Below, one piece after another: positions 6,238 to 11,896 of a stretch of DNA of 11,896 bases (position 1 is its first letter; the number at the start of each line of letters is the position of its first letter). The notes beneath the pieces are model-generated. The model ran no database searches. It was not told the origin of the DNA and was given only the letters and a program-made list of their open reading frames with translations. The translations under genes were made by a program, and so were the position numbers. This DNA comes from UBA4744 sp035282865 (GTDB lineage Bacteria; Actinomycetota; Acidimicrobiia; Spongiisociales; UBA4744), in NCBI GenBank assembly GCA_035282865.1, contig DATEVB010000239.1:1-11896 (forward strand), given 5' to 3'.

Positions 6238-7494
6238 TCACGCGAATGAATCGAGGTCGCCGGTCGCCCATTGTCGGGGGTGATCGCTCACCTTGTTCAA
6301 GATGATCCGTCCCGCCGCAAAGAACAGAAGCAGACTCCCGATGGCGGCCACCCGGCCGAATCCCAGACCATCGGCGATCAGCGCCCACGCCAGCGGGCCG
6401 AACAGGGTGGCGAATCGGCCCACCACCGCATACAGCCCGTAGAACTCTCCAAGGTGGCGAGGCGGGGAGATCCGGGTCATGTACACCCGGTCGGTGGCGG
6501 CGGTCGCGCCCAGACCGGCACCGCCGATGGCGCCGATCAACCAGCCGAACTCGGTAGCTCCCGTCACTCCGATCACCACCGCCAGGGCGATGCCGATCAT
6601 CCATAGATACAGCGCTCCGTGCAACGTCTTGCGCGGTCCCAGCAGGTCGGTGAGCCTCCCGGCGGTGAGTGCCCCTATCAAGGCCATCACGATGCCAATG
6701 ATGGTGAGGAGGTCGGTTTCGCGATCGGTGAAATCCATTTCCGTCCTGGCGAAGATCGCCACGAAGATGAAGACGGTGTTCATAGCGTCGGTGTAGAAGA
6801 AGCGTGCCACCAGAAAGCGGGTGACGCCTTCGTACTGCCGGGTCCTGCGCCAGGCCGCCCTCAACCGCTGCAGCGTCTGCGACAGTGCGGGTGGGGCCCC
6901 GCCGAGCACGTTGCGCGGTCGTTCTCTGATGAAGAAAAACGCCGGAAACGCAAACAGGAGGAATAGGGCTGCTTGGGTCCGGAACAACACGGCGTAGCCG
7001 TACGGCTCCAGCAGCAGCAAGCCGGTACCGACGGCGATGAACGAACCGACATAGCCGACGGCAACTCCGATTCCCGAGACGCGACCCCTGGTCTCGGTGG
7101 TGCTCACGTCCGGGAGCATGGCGTCGTAAGCGATGCTCCCGAGGTTCAAGCCGATCTGTCCGACGACGAAGGCCGCCAGCGAGGCAACCACCCCGAACGA
7201 GGCGAGCGTCGCGGTGGCTGCGACGGTCATGATGGTGTTGGCAACGAGATAGGGCCGGCGACGGCCAAAATGGTCTGATCGGGCTCCCATCCAGGGGGCG
7301 ACGACAATGACGACGATCATGGCCAGGTTGACGGCCAGGCTCACGTGCCAGTCCCTCCCGCCCTGGTCTTCCACGACCCACACACCGAAGTAGCGGCTGA
7401 CCACCCCCAGCACGAAAATGGTGTTGGCCAGGTCGTACAGGACCCACGAGACGACACTCAGACGCTCCGGGGTCCAGGTGTTGGGTTCGCTCAC
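6238..7494 (-). CDS. UMF1-type MFS transporter
   Basis: The 418-residue protein is an integral inner-membrane transporter of the major facilitator superfamily with about twelve hydrophobic segments. It matches the UMF1/Atg22-like branch: SWVLYDLANTIF (16-27) opens the first helix, GARSDHFGRRRPY (70-82) is the motif A loop, AYDAMLPD (122-129) follows in the position of the family's conserved LPD segment, and FFYTDAMNTVF (232-242) opens the second half. The substrate of bacterial UMF1 proteins is not established and nothing here settles it. GTG 7494 is the best start: it lies just before the first helix and has no Shine-Dalgarno sequence. A long ORF in another frame of the same strand (to 7447) is Arg/Gly/His-rich and lacks membrane segments, so it is a shadow. 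The gene lies downstream of the dehydrogenase, with a 136-base gap that holds its own promoter candidate. Confidence 0.88.
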   Translation of the reverse strand: MSEPNTWTPERLSVVSWVLYDLANTIFVLGVVSRYFGVWVVEDQGGRDWHVSLAVNLAMIVVIVVAPWMGARSDHFGRRRPYLVANTIMTVAATATLASFGVVASLAAFVVGQIGLNLGSIAYDAMLPDVSTTETRGRVSGIGVAVGYVGSFIAVGTGLLLLEPYGYAVLFRTQAALFLLFAFPAFFFIRERPRNVLGGAPPALSQTLQRLRAAWRRTRQYEGVTRFLVARFFYTDAMNTVFIFVAIFARTEMDFTDRETDLLTIIGIVMALIGALTAGRLTDLLGPRKTLHGALYLWMIGIALAVVIGVTGATEFGWLIGAIGGAGLGATAATDRVYMTRISPPRHLGEFYGLYAVVGRFATLFGPLAWALIADGLGFGRVAAIGSLLLFFAAGRIILNKVSDHPRQWATGDLDSFA

Positions 7495-7522
7495 AGGGGG
7501 ACTGTACTGAGAAACTCTCAGT
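7495..7522 (-). promoter_or_regulatory. Leaderless-type promoter with a 17-bp palindromic operator candidate
   Basis: On the minus strand TACAGT (7506-7501) is followed by six C/T bases and the GTG start at 7494, which suggests a leaderless transcript. Directly upstream lies ACTGAGA-AAC-TCTCAGT (7506-7522), a perfect inverted repeat of two 7-base arms around three bases. It occupies the usual spacer between -10 and -35. That placement is typical of a repressor operator; a transcribed hairpin is the alternative. No -35 box is clear. Confidence 0.45.
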
Positions 7523-7630
7523 CGGTCTGTGCCTGACGGCCGCCCTTCAGTCGGTCGGCTCCCGGCTTCCAGTAACAGCCGCCAGGCAGGTTGCCGGTTG
7601 CGGACTGTGCACTGCGGGACTGCCGACCGA
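7518..7630. repeat. Short direct and inverted repeats upstream of the MFS gene
   Basis: TCAGTCGGTC occurs at 7518-7527 and again at 7547-7556, 29 bases apart. TCGGTCGGC (7551-7559) is also the exact reverse complement of GCCGACCGA (7622-7630), which lies immediately after the dehydrogenase stop codon on its coding strand. The first copy overlaps the right arm of the 17-bp palindrome. These could be additional regulator half-sites; the long inverted repeat could also base-pair in the dehydrogenase mRNA tail. Confidence 0.35.
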
Positions 7631-8710
7631 TTAGAACGTTACGGCCACCGAGATCAGGTCGTCGCGGCCCAACAGGCCGGCGGTGGCCTGGATGGCGCGA
7701 TCGGCTTCTGTCAGCGGAAACTCGTGGGACACCATCTGGTCCAGTCGGGGATCGATATCGAGCTGGCGGGTCGCCCAGTGATATCCGGCCGAGCCGGCCC
7801 CGAACGCCCCCAGGATCTTGAGTTCCTTGATAGTGATGATGTCGGAGAACAGCTGGTTCACGGCGTTGGTGCCTTTGTTCGAGGCCAGGACCACCGTACC
7901 GCCTGCTCGCACCAGGTCGAGCGACATGTGCAGAGCCTCGGGATCGTTGCTGGTCACGTCCACCACGATGTCCGGGCGGGCCCCCAGGCTGTTGGCTACC
8001 GCACTGGCTACGTCCTCGGCTTCAGCATTGGCAACCATGTCGGCGCCAAGGCGTTTGGCGAGGTCCAGGCGGTCGGCGTCGTGACTGAGCCCGGTGACTC
8101 CCACCCATCCGGCGCCGGCCGATTTGGCGGCCAGCAATGACGACAGGCCACGAGGTCCGGGACCCATGACCAGCACGTTGTCGCCGGGCTCGAGGTCCGG
8201 AAGCTCTACCGCCCAGGTGAATCCGGCCGCCAGGGGATGAGCGAACGTTGCCACCACGGCCGGGATGTCGTCGCTCACGGCGTGGAGGCGGGCGCCCGGA
8301 TCCAGGTACACATATTCGGCGAGCCCACCCCACAGCGCCGGGAACTCCGTCGATGGGAGTCTTCCGTACGCGTTGACGGGATTTCTGAAGTTGCAGCTGT
8401 GGAGGCGGTTCATGCAGCGCCGGCATGCTCCACAGCGGATCGATGATTCGACTATGACTCTCGTTCCGATCGGGAACTCGATGGTGTCGTCGGCAACGTC
8501 GGCTATTCGGCCGACGATCTCGTGGCCGGGGATCAACGGGTATTTAGTGAGGCGGCTGATGCCCTGCCAGAGTTGAACGTCGATGCCGGTCAACCCGGTC
8601 GCTTCGATGGCCAGCCACCCGCCCGCGTCGAGATCGACGAGCGGGAAGCTGGTCGGGGTCATGCTGCGCGGCTCAACCAGGAGCATCGCCCGCGCTCGTG
8701 AACCGGTCAT
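7631..8710 (-). CDS. Zinc-type medium-chain alcohol dehydrogenase with altered zinc site
   Basis: The 359-residue product is a medium-chain dehydrogenase/reductase with an N-terminal GroES-like domain and a Rossmann domain (dinucleotide-binding GPGPRG, 183-188). PGHEIVG (61-67) keeps the His-Glu of the catalytic zinc site, and four Cys (93, 96, 99, 106) form the structural zinc lobe. The first catalytic zinc ligand, normally Cys in a CGICGTD-like motif, is Thr41 here (TGLTGID, 38-44). This predicts a changed or missing catalytic zinc. Candidate roles are a sugar, polyol or amino-alcohol dehydrogenase; the substrate is unknown. ATG 8710 follows a strong Shine-Dalgarno sequence AGGGGG (8720-8715). 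The gene starts 54 bases after the aminotransferase stop, so the two are probably co-transcribed. Confidence 0.87.
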   Translation of the reverse strand: MTGSRARAMLLVEPRSMTPTSFPLVDLDAGGWLAIEATGLTGIDVQLWQGISRLTKYPLIPGHEIVGRIADVADDTIEFPIGTRVIVESSIRCGACRRCMNRLHSCNFRNPVNAYGRLPSTEFPALWGGLAEYVYLDPGARLHAVSDDIPAVVATFAHPLAAGFTWAVELPDLEPGDNVLVMGPGPRGLSSLLAAKSAGAGWVGVTGLSHDADRLDLAKRLGADMVANAEAEDVASAVANSLGARPDIVVDVTSNDPEALHMSLDLVRAGGTVVLASNKGTNAVNQLFSDIITIKELKILGAFGAGSAGYHWATRQLDIDPRLDQMVSHEFPLTEADRAIQATAGLLGRDDLISVAVTF

Positions 8711-8750
8711 GCTTCCCCCTTCTCGTCCGAGATGTTAAACCCCGGGGAAG
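8711..8750 (-). promoter_or_regulatory. Leader helix that can hide the dehydrogenase Shine-Dalgarno
   Basis: In the minus-strand mRNA, CTTCCCC (8750-8744) is exactly complementary to GGGGAAG (8718-8712), which is most of the Shine-Dalgarno sequence of the dehydrogenase. The two 7-base arms are separated by 25 bases, starting shortly after the aminotransferase stop. A helix here would block initiation unless opened, which could couple translation to the upstream gene. Confidence 0.3.
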
Positions 8751-8764
8751 GGCCGCTCGTCGAG

Positions 8765-9961
8765 CTACGCGGATCCCAACAGATGGGCCAGGCGGTTGAT
8801 GCCTTTCACGAGATCATCGTCACTCAGCGCATAAGAGAAGCGGCCGTATCCAGGAGCACCGAACGCCTCTCCCGGTACGAAGGCAACTCGCGCTTCATCG
8901 AGCACCAACTCGGCCAGGGCCATCGTGCTCTCGGGAGTCCGTCCGGCCAGCGGCCGGCCGAGAGCACCCTTGAACGAGGGGAAGGCGTAGAAGGCACCTT
9001 GCGGCTCGACGAGCGTGACGCCGGGTAGGTCACCGAGCAGTTGTATCATCGTTTGCCTTCGCCGATCGAAGGCCGCTCGCATCTGGTGGGCAGTCTCCAG
9101 GCTCCCCGATACCGCCGCCAGGGCGGCGGCCTGGGCGACATTGCACACGTTGGACGTGGCATGTGACTGAAGATTGGTGGCGGCCTTGATGACGTCGTTC
9201 GGGCCGATCATCCATCCCACACGCCAGCCGGTCATCGCGTAGGTCTTGGCCACTCCGTTCACCACGACACACCGGTCGGCTATCTCCGGAACGAGCGCCG
9301 GCATCGAAGTGAGTTGACTGTCGCCGTAGACGAGGTGCTCATATATCTCATCGGTGATCACCCAGACGTCGTTGGCGGCTGCCCATTGACCGACGGCGGC
9401 GACTTCTTCCGGCGGATACACGGCGCCGGTCGGGTTCGACGGTGATACGAAGAGGAGTGCCTTGGTCCGTGGCGTCTTGGCCGCCTCCAGTTGTTCGACG
9501 GTGGCGCGGAACCCGGTCGTCTCGTCGGTCGGGATGTAGACAGGCACGCCCCCGGCCAGGGCGATGGCTTCCGGATAGGTGACCCAGTACGGAGCGGGCA
9601 AGAGCACCTCGTCACCGGGATCGAGGAGGGTTGCCATCGTGTTGAAGACGGCATGTTTGCCGCCGTTGGTGATCAGCACCTGTGACGGTGTCACTTCGTA
9701 ACCGGAATCGCGCCCCGTCTTGGCCGCCACCGCTTCTCGAAGCTCAGGAAGCCCGAAGGTAGGACTGTACTTGTGGTTGCGGGGGAGGCGGCAAGCGGCT
9801 TCGGCCGCTTCGACGATGTGTGGCGGTGTCGGGAAGTCGGGCTCGCCGGCGCCGAAACCGATCACGTCGATGCCTTCGGCGCGCATGGCCTTCGCCTTCG
9901 AGGTGATGGCGAGGGTCGCCGATTCAGCGATCGAACGGGTGCGTCGTGAGATTCTGGTCAT
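8765..9961 (-). CDS. Aspartate aminotransferase, Thermus-type class I
   Basis: The 398-residue product is a cytosolic PLP-dependent class I aminotransferase. Visible marks are GAGEPDF (37-43), NPTG (176-179), DEIY (204-207), the Schiff-base lysine Lys239 in AKTYAMTGWRVGW (238-250), and Arg374 in GRFSYA (373-378), the expected alpha-carboxylate binder. The segment NGGKHAVFNTM (99-109) matches Thermus-type aspartate aminotransferases, where the Lys of GGK helps to bind the side-chain carboxylate; this favours aspartate/2-oxoglutarate. Some relatives also act on prephenate, so that cannot be excluded. The length is normal for the family. ATG 9961 has GAGG seven bases upstream. It is divergent from serC, with 62 bases between start codons, and probably begins a transcript that continues into the dehydrogenase. 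Confidence 0.9.
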   Translation of the reverse strand: MTRISRRTRSIAESATLAITSKAKAMRAEGIDVIGFGAGEPDFPTPPHIVEAAEAACRLPRNHKYSPTFGLPELREAVAAKTGRDSGYEVTPSQVLITNGGKHAVFNTMATLLDPGDEVLLPAPYWVTYPEAIALAGGVPVYIPTDETTGFRATVEQLEAAKTPRTKALLFVSPSNPTGAVYPPEEVAAVGQWAAANDVWVITDEIYEHLVYGDSQLTSMPALVPEIADRCVVVNGVAKTYAMTGWRVGWMIGPNDVIKAATNLQSHATSNVCNVAQAAALAAVSGSLETAHQMRAAFDRRRQTMIQLLGDLPGVTLVEPQGAFYAFPSFKGALGRPLAGRTPESTMALAELVLDEARVAFVPGEAFGAPGYGRFSYALSDDDLVKGINRLAHLLGSA

Positions 9962-9984
9962 GTGATTTCCTCGGGTCGAGCACT

Positions 9985-10023
9985 TTGGTTACCGTGTCCG
10001 GCAAGCGAACGATAGCGAGTGAC
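9985..10023 (+). promoter_or_regulatory. Promoter region of serC, leaderless type
   Basis: GATAGC at 10011-10016 lies seven bases before the GTG at 10024, with no Shine-Dalgarno sequence in between. TTGGTT (9985-9990) is a possible -35 but its spacer of 20 is long. The 62 bases between the aminotransferase ATG and this GTG must also hold the promoter for the minus strand, so the two genes probably share control. Confidence 0.35.
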
Positions 10024-11151
10024 GTGACCATCTCCGTTTCCGACATCCGGATCCCGGCCAACCTGCTTCCGTCCGATGGCCGATTCGGGTCCGGTCCAGC
10101 CAAAGTGCGCAATGAAGCGGTGGCCGACCTGGCCGCCGGAGCTGCCTCCTTGCTTGGCACGAGCCACCGGCAACCGCCGGTCAAACACCTCGTGCGGGGC
10201 GTGCAGGAGGGTCTGGCTGACCTGTACGGGTTGCCCGCCGGTTACGAGGTGCTGCTCGGCAACGGCGGGGCAACGGCCTTCTGGGATGCGGCCGCCCTGG
10301 GGCTCGTTGAGCGAAAGAGCCAGCACCTCTCGTTCGGAGTGTTCTCGGCCAAATTCGCGGCGGTCATAGCCGGCGTGCCTCACCTCGATGCGCCGGAAGT
10401 CATCGTCGCGGAACACGGTACGCATCCGCTTTCGGTGGCTTCGGCCGACGTGGACACCTACGCCTTGACCCACAACGAGACCAGCACGGGCGTCTGCATG
10501 GAGATCCGCCGTCCCGATTCGGCCGGGTTGGTGGTGGTCGATGCCACCTCGGCGGCAGGGGCTGTGCGAGTCGACGTCAGGCAGTTCGATGTCTACTACT
10601 TCAGCCCCCAGAAGGCTTTCGGGTCCGACGGGGGTTTGTGGGTGGCGTTGTGTTCTCCGGCCGCAATCGATCGTATCGAGCGTCTCGCCTCCACCGACCG
10701 CTATGTCCCGTCCTTCCTGAGTCTCCGGCTGGCGCTGGAGAATTCCCGCCAATTCCAGACCTACAACACGCCGGCCCTGGCCACTATTTTCCTGCTCCAT
10801 CACCAGATCGACTGGATGCGCACCGCCGGAGGACTCGAATGGGCCGCGTCCCGGTGCGACCGCAACGCCTCGGTGCTGTACGAGTGGGCCGACCGGTCCG
10901 ACTTCGCCTTCCCGTTTGTCGGCGAGCCCATCGAGCGATCGCCCGTCACCGCCACCATCGACTTCGATCCTTCGGTTCCGGCATCGGCGGTGGCGTCCGT
11001 GCTACGGGCCAACGGTATGGTCGATACGGAGTCGTATCGCAAACTGGGCCGCAACCAGCTGCGCATCGGATTGTGGCCTGCCATCGAGGCGGGCGATGTC
11101 GAAGCCCTCACTCGTTCGATCGATTACGTGGTTGGCAGGCTCGGTTCGTAG
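10024..11151 (+). CDS. serC: Phosphoserine aminotransferase
   Basis: The 375-residue product converts 3-phosphohydroxypyruvate and glutamate to phosphoserine in serine biosynthesis, using PLP. It resembles the mycobacterial subtype along its whole length: DGRFGSGPAKV (18-28), GTSHRQPPVK (45-54), LGNGGATAFWDAAALGL (78-94), HNETSTGV (150-157), the PLP lysine Lys197 in YYFSPQKAFGSDGG (191-204), QTYNTPA (245-251) and RKLGRNQLRIG (339-349). I chose GTG 10024, since it gives the usual distance to DGRFGSGP and a length close to that of the mycobacterial enzyme as I remember it. An earlier GTG at 9946 would add 26 unmatched residues and run into the divergent aminotransferase gene. Neither serA nor serB is in the window. 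It converges on the gene at 11192. Confidence 0.94.
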   Translation: MTISVSDIRIPANLLPSDGRFGSGPAKVRNEAVADLAAGAASLLGTSHRQPPVKHLVRGVQEGLADLYGLPAGYEVLLGNGGATAFWDAAALGLVERKSQHLSFGVFSAKFAAVIAGVPHLDAPEVIVAEHGTHPLSVASADVDTYALTHNETSTGVCMEIRRPDSAGLVVVDATSAAGAVRVDVRQFDVYYFSPQKAFGSDGGLWVALCSPAAIDRIERLASTDRYVPSFLSLRLALENSRQFQTYNTPALATIFLLHHQIDWMRTAGGLEWAASRCDRNASVLYEWADRSDFAFPFVGEPIERSPVTATIDFDPSVPASAVASVLRANGMVDTESYRKLGRNQLRIGLWPAIEAGDVEALTRSIDYVVGRLGS

Positions 11152-11191
11152 GTCGCAGTTCGCGAAAACGGTATGCCTCCACTGCTTACTG

Positions 11192-11857
11192 TTAGATCAT
11201 CATGTCGATCAAGGTGGATGCCGGGCGGAAGTCCGCCCGGTTGCGAGGTGAGAGCGAGGCGAGCGGGTGGGAAACGACCACCACCTCTCCCTCGAGGAGC
11301 GCAGTGCGCAGCGCCACGTCGGCCGCCCGGACCGTGGTCCACAGTCGCGTACCCATGAGGGCGGCCGACGGGAGGAGGACGACTTCGGCTTCTTCAGGTG
11401 GTGCGACGTCGACCATCATTCCCAAATAGGTCAGGCCTCTGGCAATGGCCCGCCGGTCTGTGAACAACACGGCGGACGTTCCGCCCAGGTCTCGGGCGGC
11501 CTCCAACACCGCAAGAGTCGTCTCGCCGATCGAGACGACTCCCAGCGTGGCGTGGTGTGCAATCCTCAACCCGATGTCGTCCGCCCAGGTGCGGTCCGCC
11601 AGCTGCTCGAGAATCTGCAGAAGGGCGGGACGCCTCACCTCGGGTTCGGTCTCCAACACCACTTCTGTTACCGCCAGGATGAAGGGGCTGTCGGGCCGCC
11701 GCCGGCGGAGTTCGGAGACGGCGTCTGTCTCACGACCGCTCCAATCACCGTCCAGCATGTGCAGGATGGCCTGGGCTGCGGTGCGGGCCGAGGCCACCGG
11801 ATCGGCCCACACATCGCGGGCAACGTCCTGCAGGCGCTCAAGAGGGTTATCTGCCAT
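11192..11857 (-). CDS. Probable degenerate IF-2B-fold protein
   Basis: The 221-residue product has no obvious active-site motif, but its order of segments follows the IF-2B-like protein at 1419-2276. There is a helical N-terminus (DVARDVWADPVASARTAAQA, 11-30), RRPDSPFILAVTEVVL (53-68; compare HQSVMAPIANLRNVVYL), ATLGVVSIGETTLAVLEAAR (103-122; compare STVLIHSASSSVRSVLEQAK), SAVLFTDRRAIARG (128-141), then LPSAALMG (162-169) where the other has AGADAIGP, and EGEVVVVSHPLA (189-200) where it has IGVPFYLVAAVE. The catalytic Asp and the NKxGT motif are absent, and the Cys pair position holds FT. It is therefore probably a non-enzymatic binding protein or subunit. The relation is by eye. ATG 11857 has GGAAG upstream. 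It is convergent with serC, with a 40-base gap. Confidence 0.6.
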   Translation of the reverse strand: MADNPLERLQDVARDVWADPVASARTAAQAILHMLDGDWSGRETDAVSELRRRRPDSPFILAVTEVVLETEPEVRRPALLQILEQLADRTWADDIGLRIAHHATLGVVSIGETTLAVLEAARDLGGTSAVLFTDRRAIARGLTYLGMMVDVAPPEEAEVVLLPSAALMGTRLWTTVRAADVALRTALLEGEVVVVSHPLASLSPRNRADFRPASTLIDMMI

Positions 11858-11875
11858 ACCGCTTCCAACGCTATC
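11858..11875 (-). promoter_or_regulatory. -10-like GATAGC and Shine-Dalgarno for the last gene
   Basis: On the minus strand GATAGC (11875-11870) is followed by GTTGGAAGCGGT and the ATG at 11857. GGAAG is a modest Shine-Dalgarno sequence. The hexamer is the same as those before 5212 and 10024. Confidence 0.3.
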
Positions 11876-11896
11876 TGTTCGTGGCGAGGTGCGGGG

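Noticed and set aside
6167..7447. 426-residue open frame on the minus strand, longer than the transporter it overlaps
   Set aside because: Its product is hydrophilic and full of Arg, Gly and His, while the frame 6238-7494 gives clear membrane segments and UMF1 motifs.
9946..10023. N-terminal extension of SerC from GTG 9946
   Set aside because: The 26 extra residues match nothing in the family, overlap the divergent aminotransferase gene, and would leave no room for a promoter.
9958..10803. 281-residue open frame antisense to serC
   Set aside because: Lies opposite a highly conserved enzyme and has no recognisable domain.
6238..11857. A biosynthetic gene cluster made of aminotransferase, dehydrogenase, transporter and serC
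   Set aside because: No core biosynthetic enzyme is present, serC and the aminotransferase are housekeeping types, and the transporter appears to have its own promoter.

Overview
The window comes from a GC-rich bacterium, most likely an actinobacterium. The evidence is the frequent GTG starts, the many long shadow reading frames typical of high GC, and a SerC that closely resembles the mycobacterial subtype. I cannot place it more finely; a deep actinobacterial class such as Acidimicrobiia would fit, but that is an impression only. No tRNA, rRNA, CRISPR array, transposase or phage gene was seen. It reads as ordinary chromosome carrying several divergent proteins.

Layout. 1-226: tail of an unidentified gene. 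227-443: non-coding, with a short GC hairpin, a small palindrome and a 14-bp direct repeat. 444-1292 (+): small MscS-type mechanosensitive channel. 1419-2276 (+): stand-alone IF-2B/R15P-isomerase-fold protein. 2332-5091 (-): one 919-residue protein joining a diacylglycerol-kinase-type lipid kinase to a long-chain acyl-CoA synthetase. It is divergent from 5212-6186 (+), an ADP-ribosylglycohydrolase-fold protein that has lost its metal-binding motifs. The minus-strand run 9961 to 6238 holds a Thermus-type aspartate aminotransferase, a zinc-type alcohol dehydrogenase lacking a catalytic zinc ligand, and a UMF1-type MFS transporter. 10024-11151 (+): serC, divergent from the aminotransferase. 11192-11857 (-): a small, degenerate protein that looks like a second IF-2B-fold member, convergent with serC.

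How the genes work together. The kinase-ligase fusion suggests coupled recycling of diacylglycerol and free fatty acid into phosphatidic acid and acyl-CoA. The aminotransferase and SerC share a promoter region and both belong to amino-acid synthesis. Otherwise I see no single pathway.

Two themes stand out. First, there are probable non-catalytic or altered members of enzyme families: an ADP-ribosylglycohydrolase without its acidic metal motifs, a dehydrogenase with Thr for Cys, and an IF-2B-fold protein without its Asp and NKxGT motif. Second, five genes (mscS-like, the fusion, the ADP-ribosylglycohydrolase-like gene, the MFS gene and serC) have no Shine-Dalgarno sequence but carry a -10-like hexamer 6-7 bases before the start codon. 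This is the arrangement expected of leaderless transcripts. The other genes with visible starts have recognisable Shine-Dalgarno sequences.
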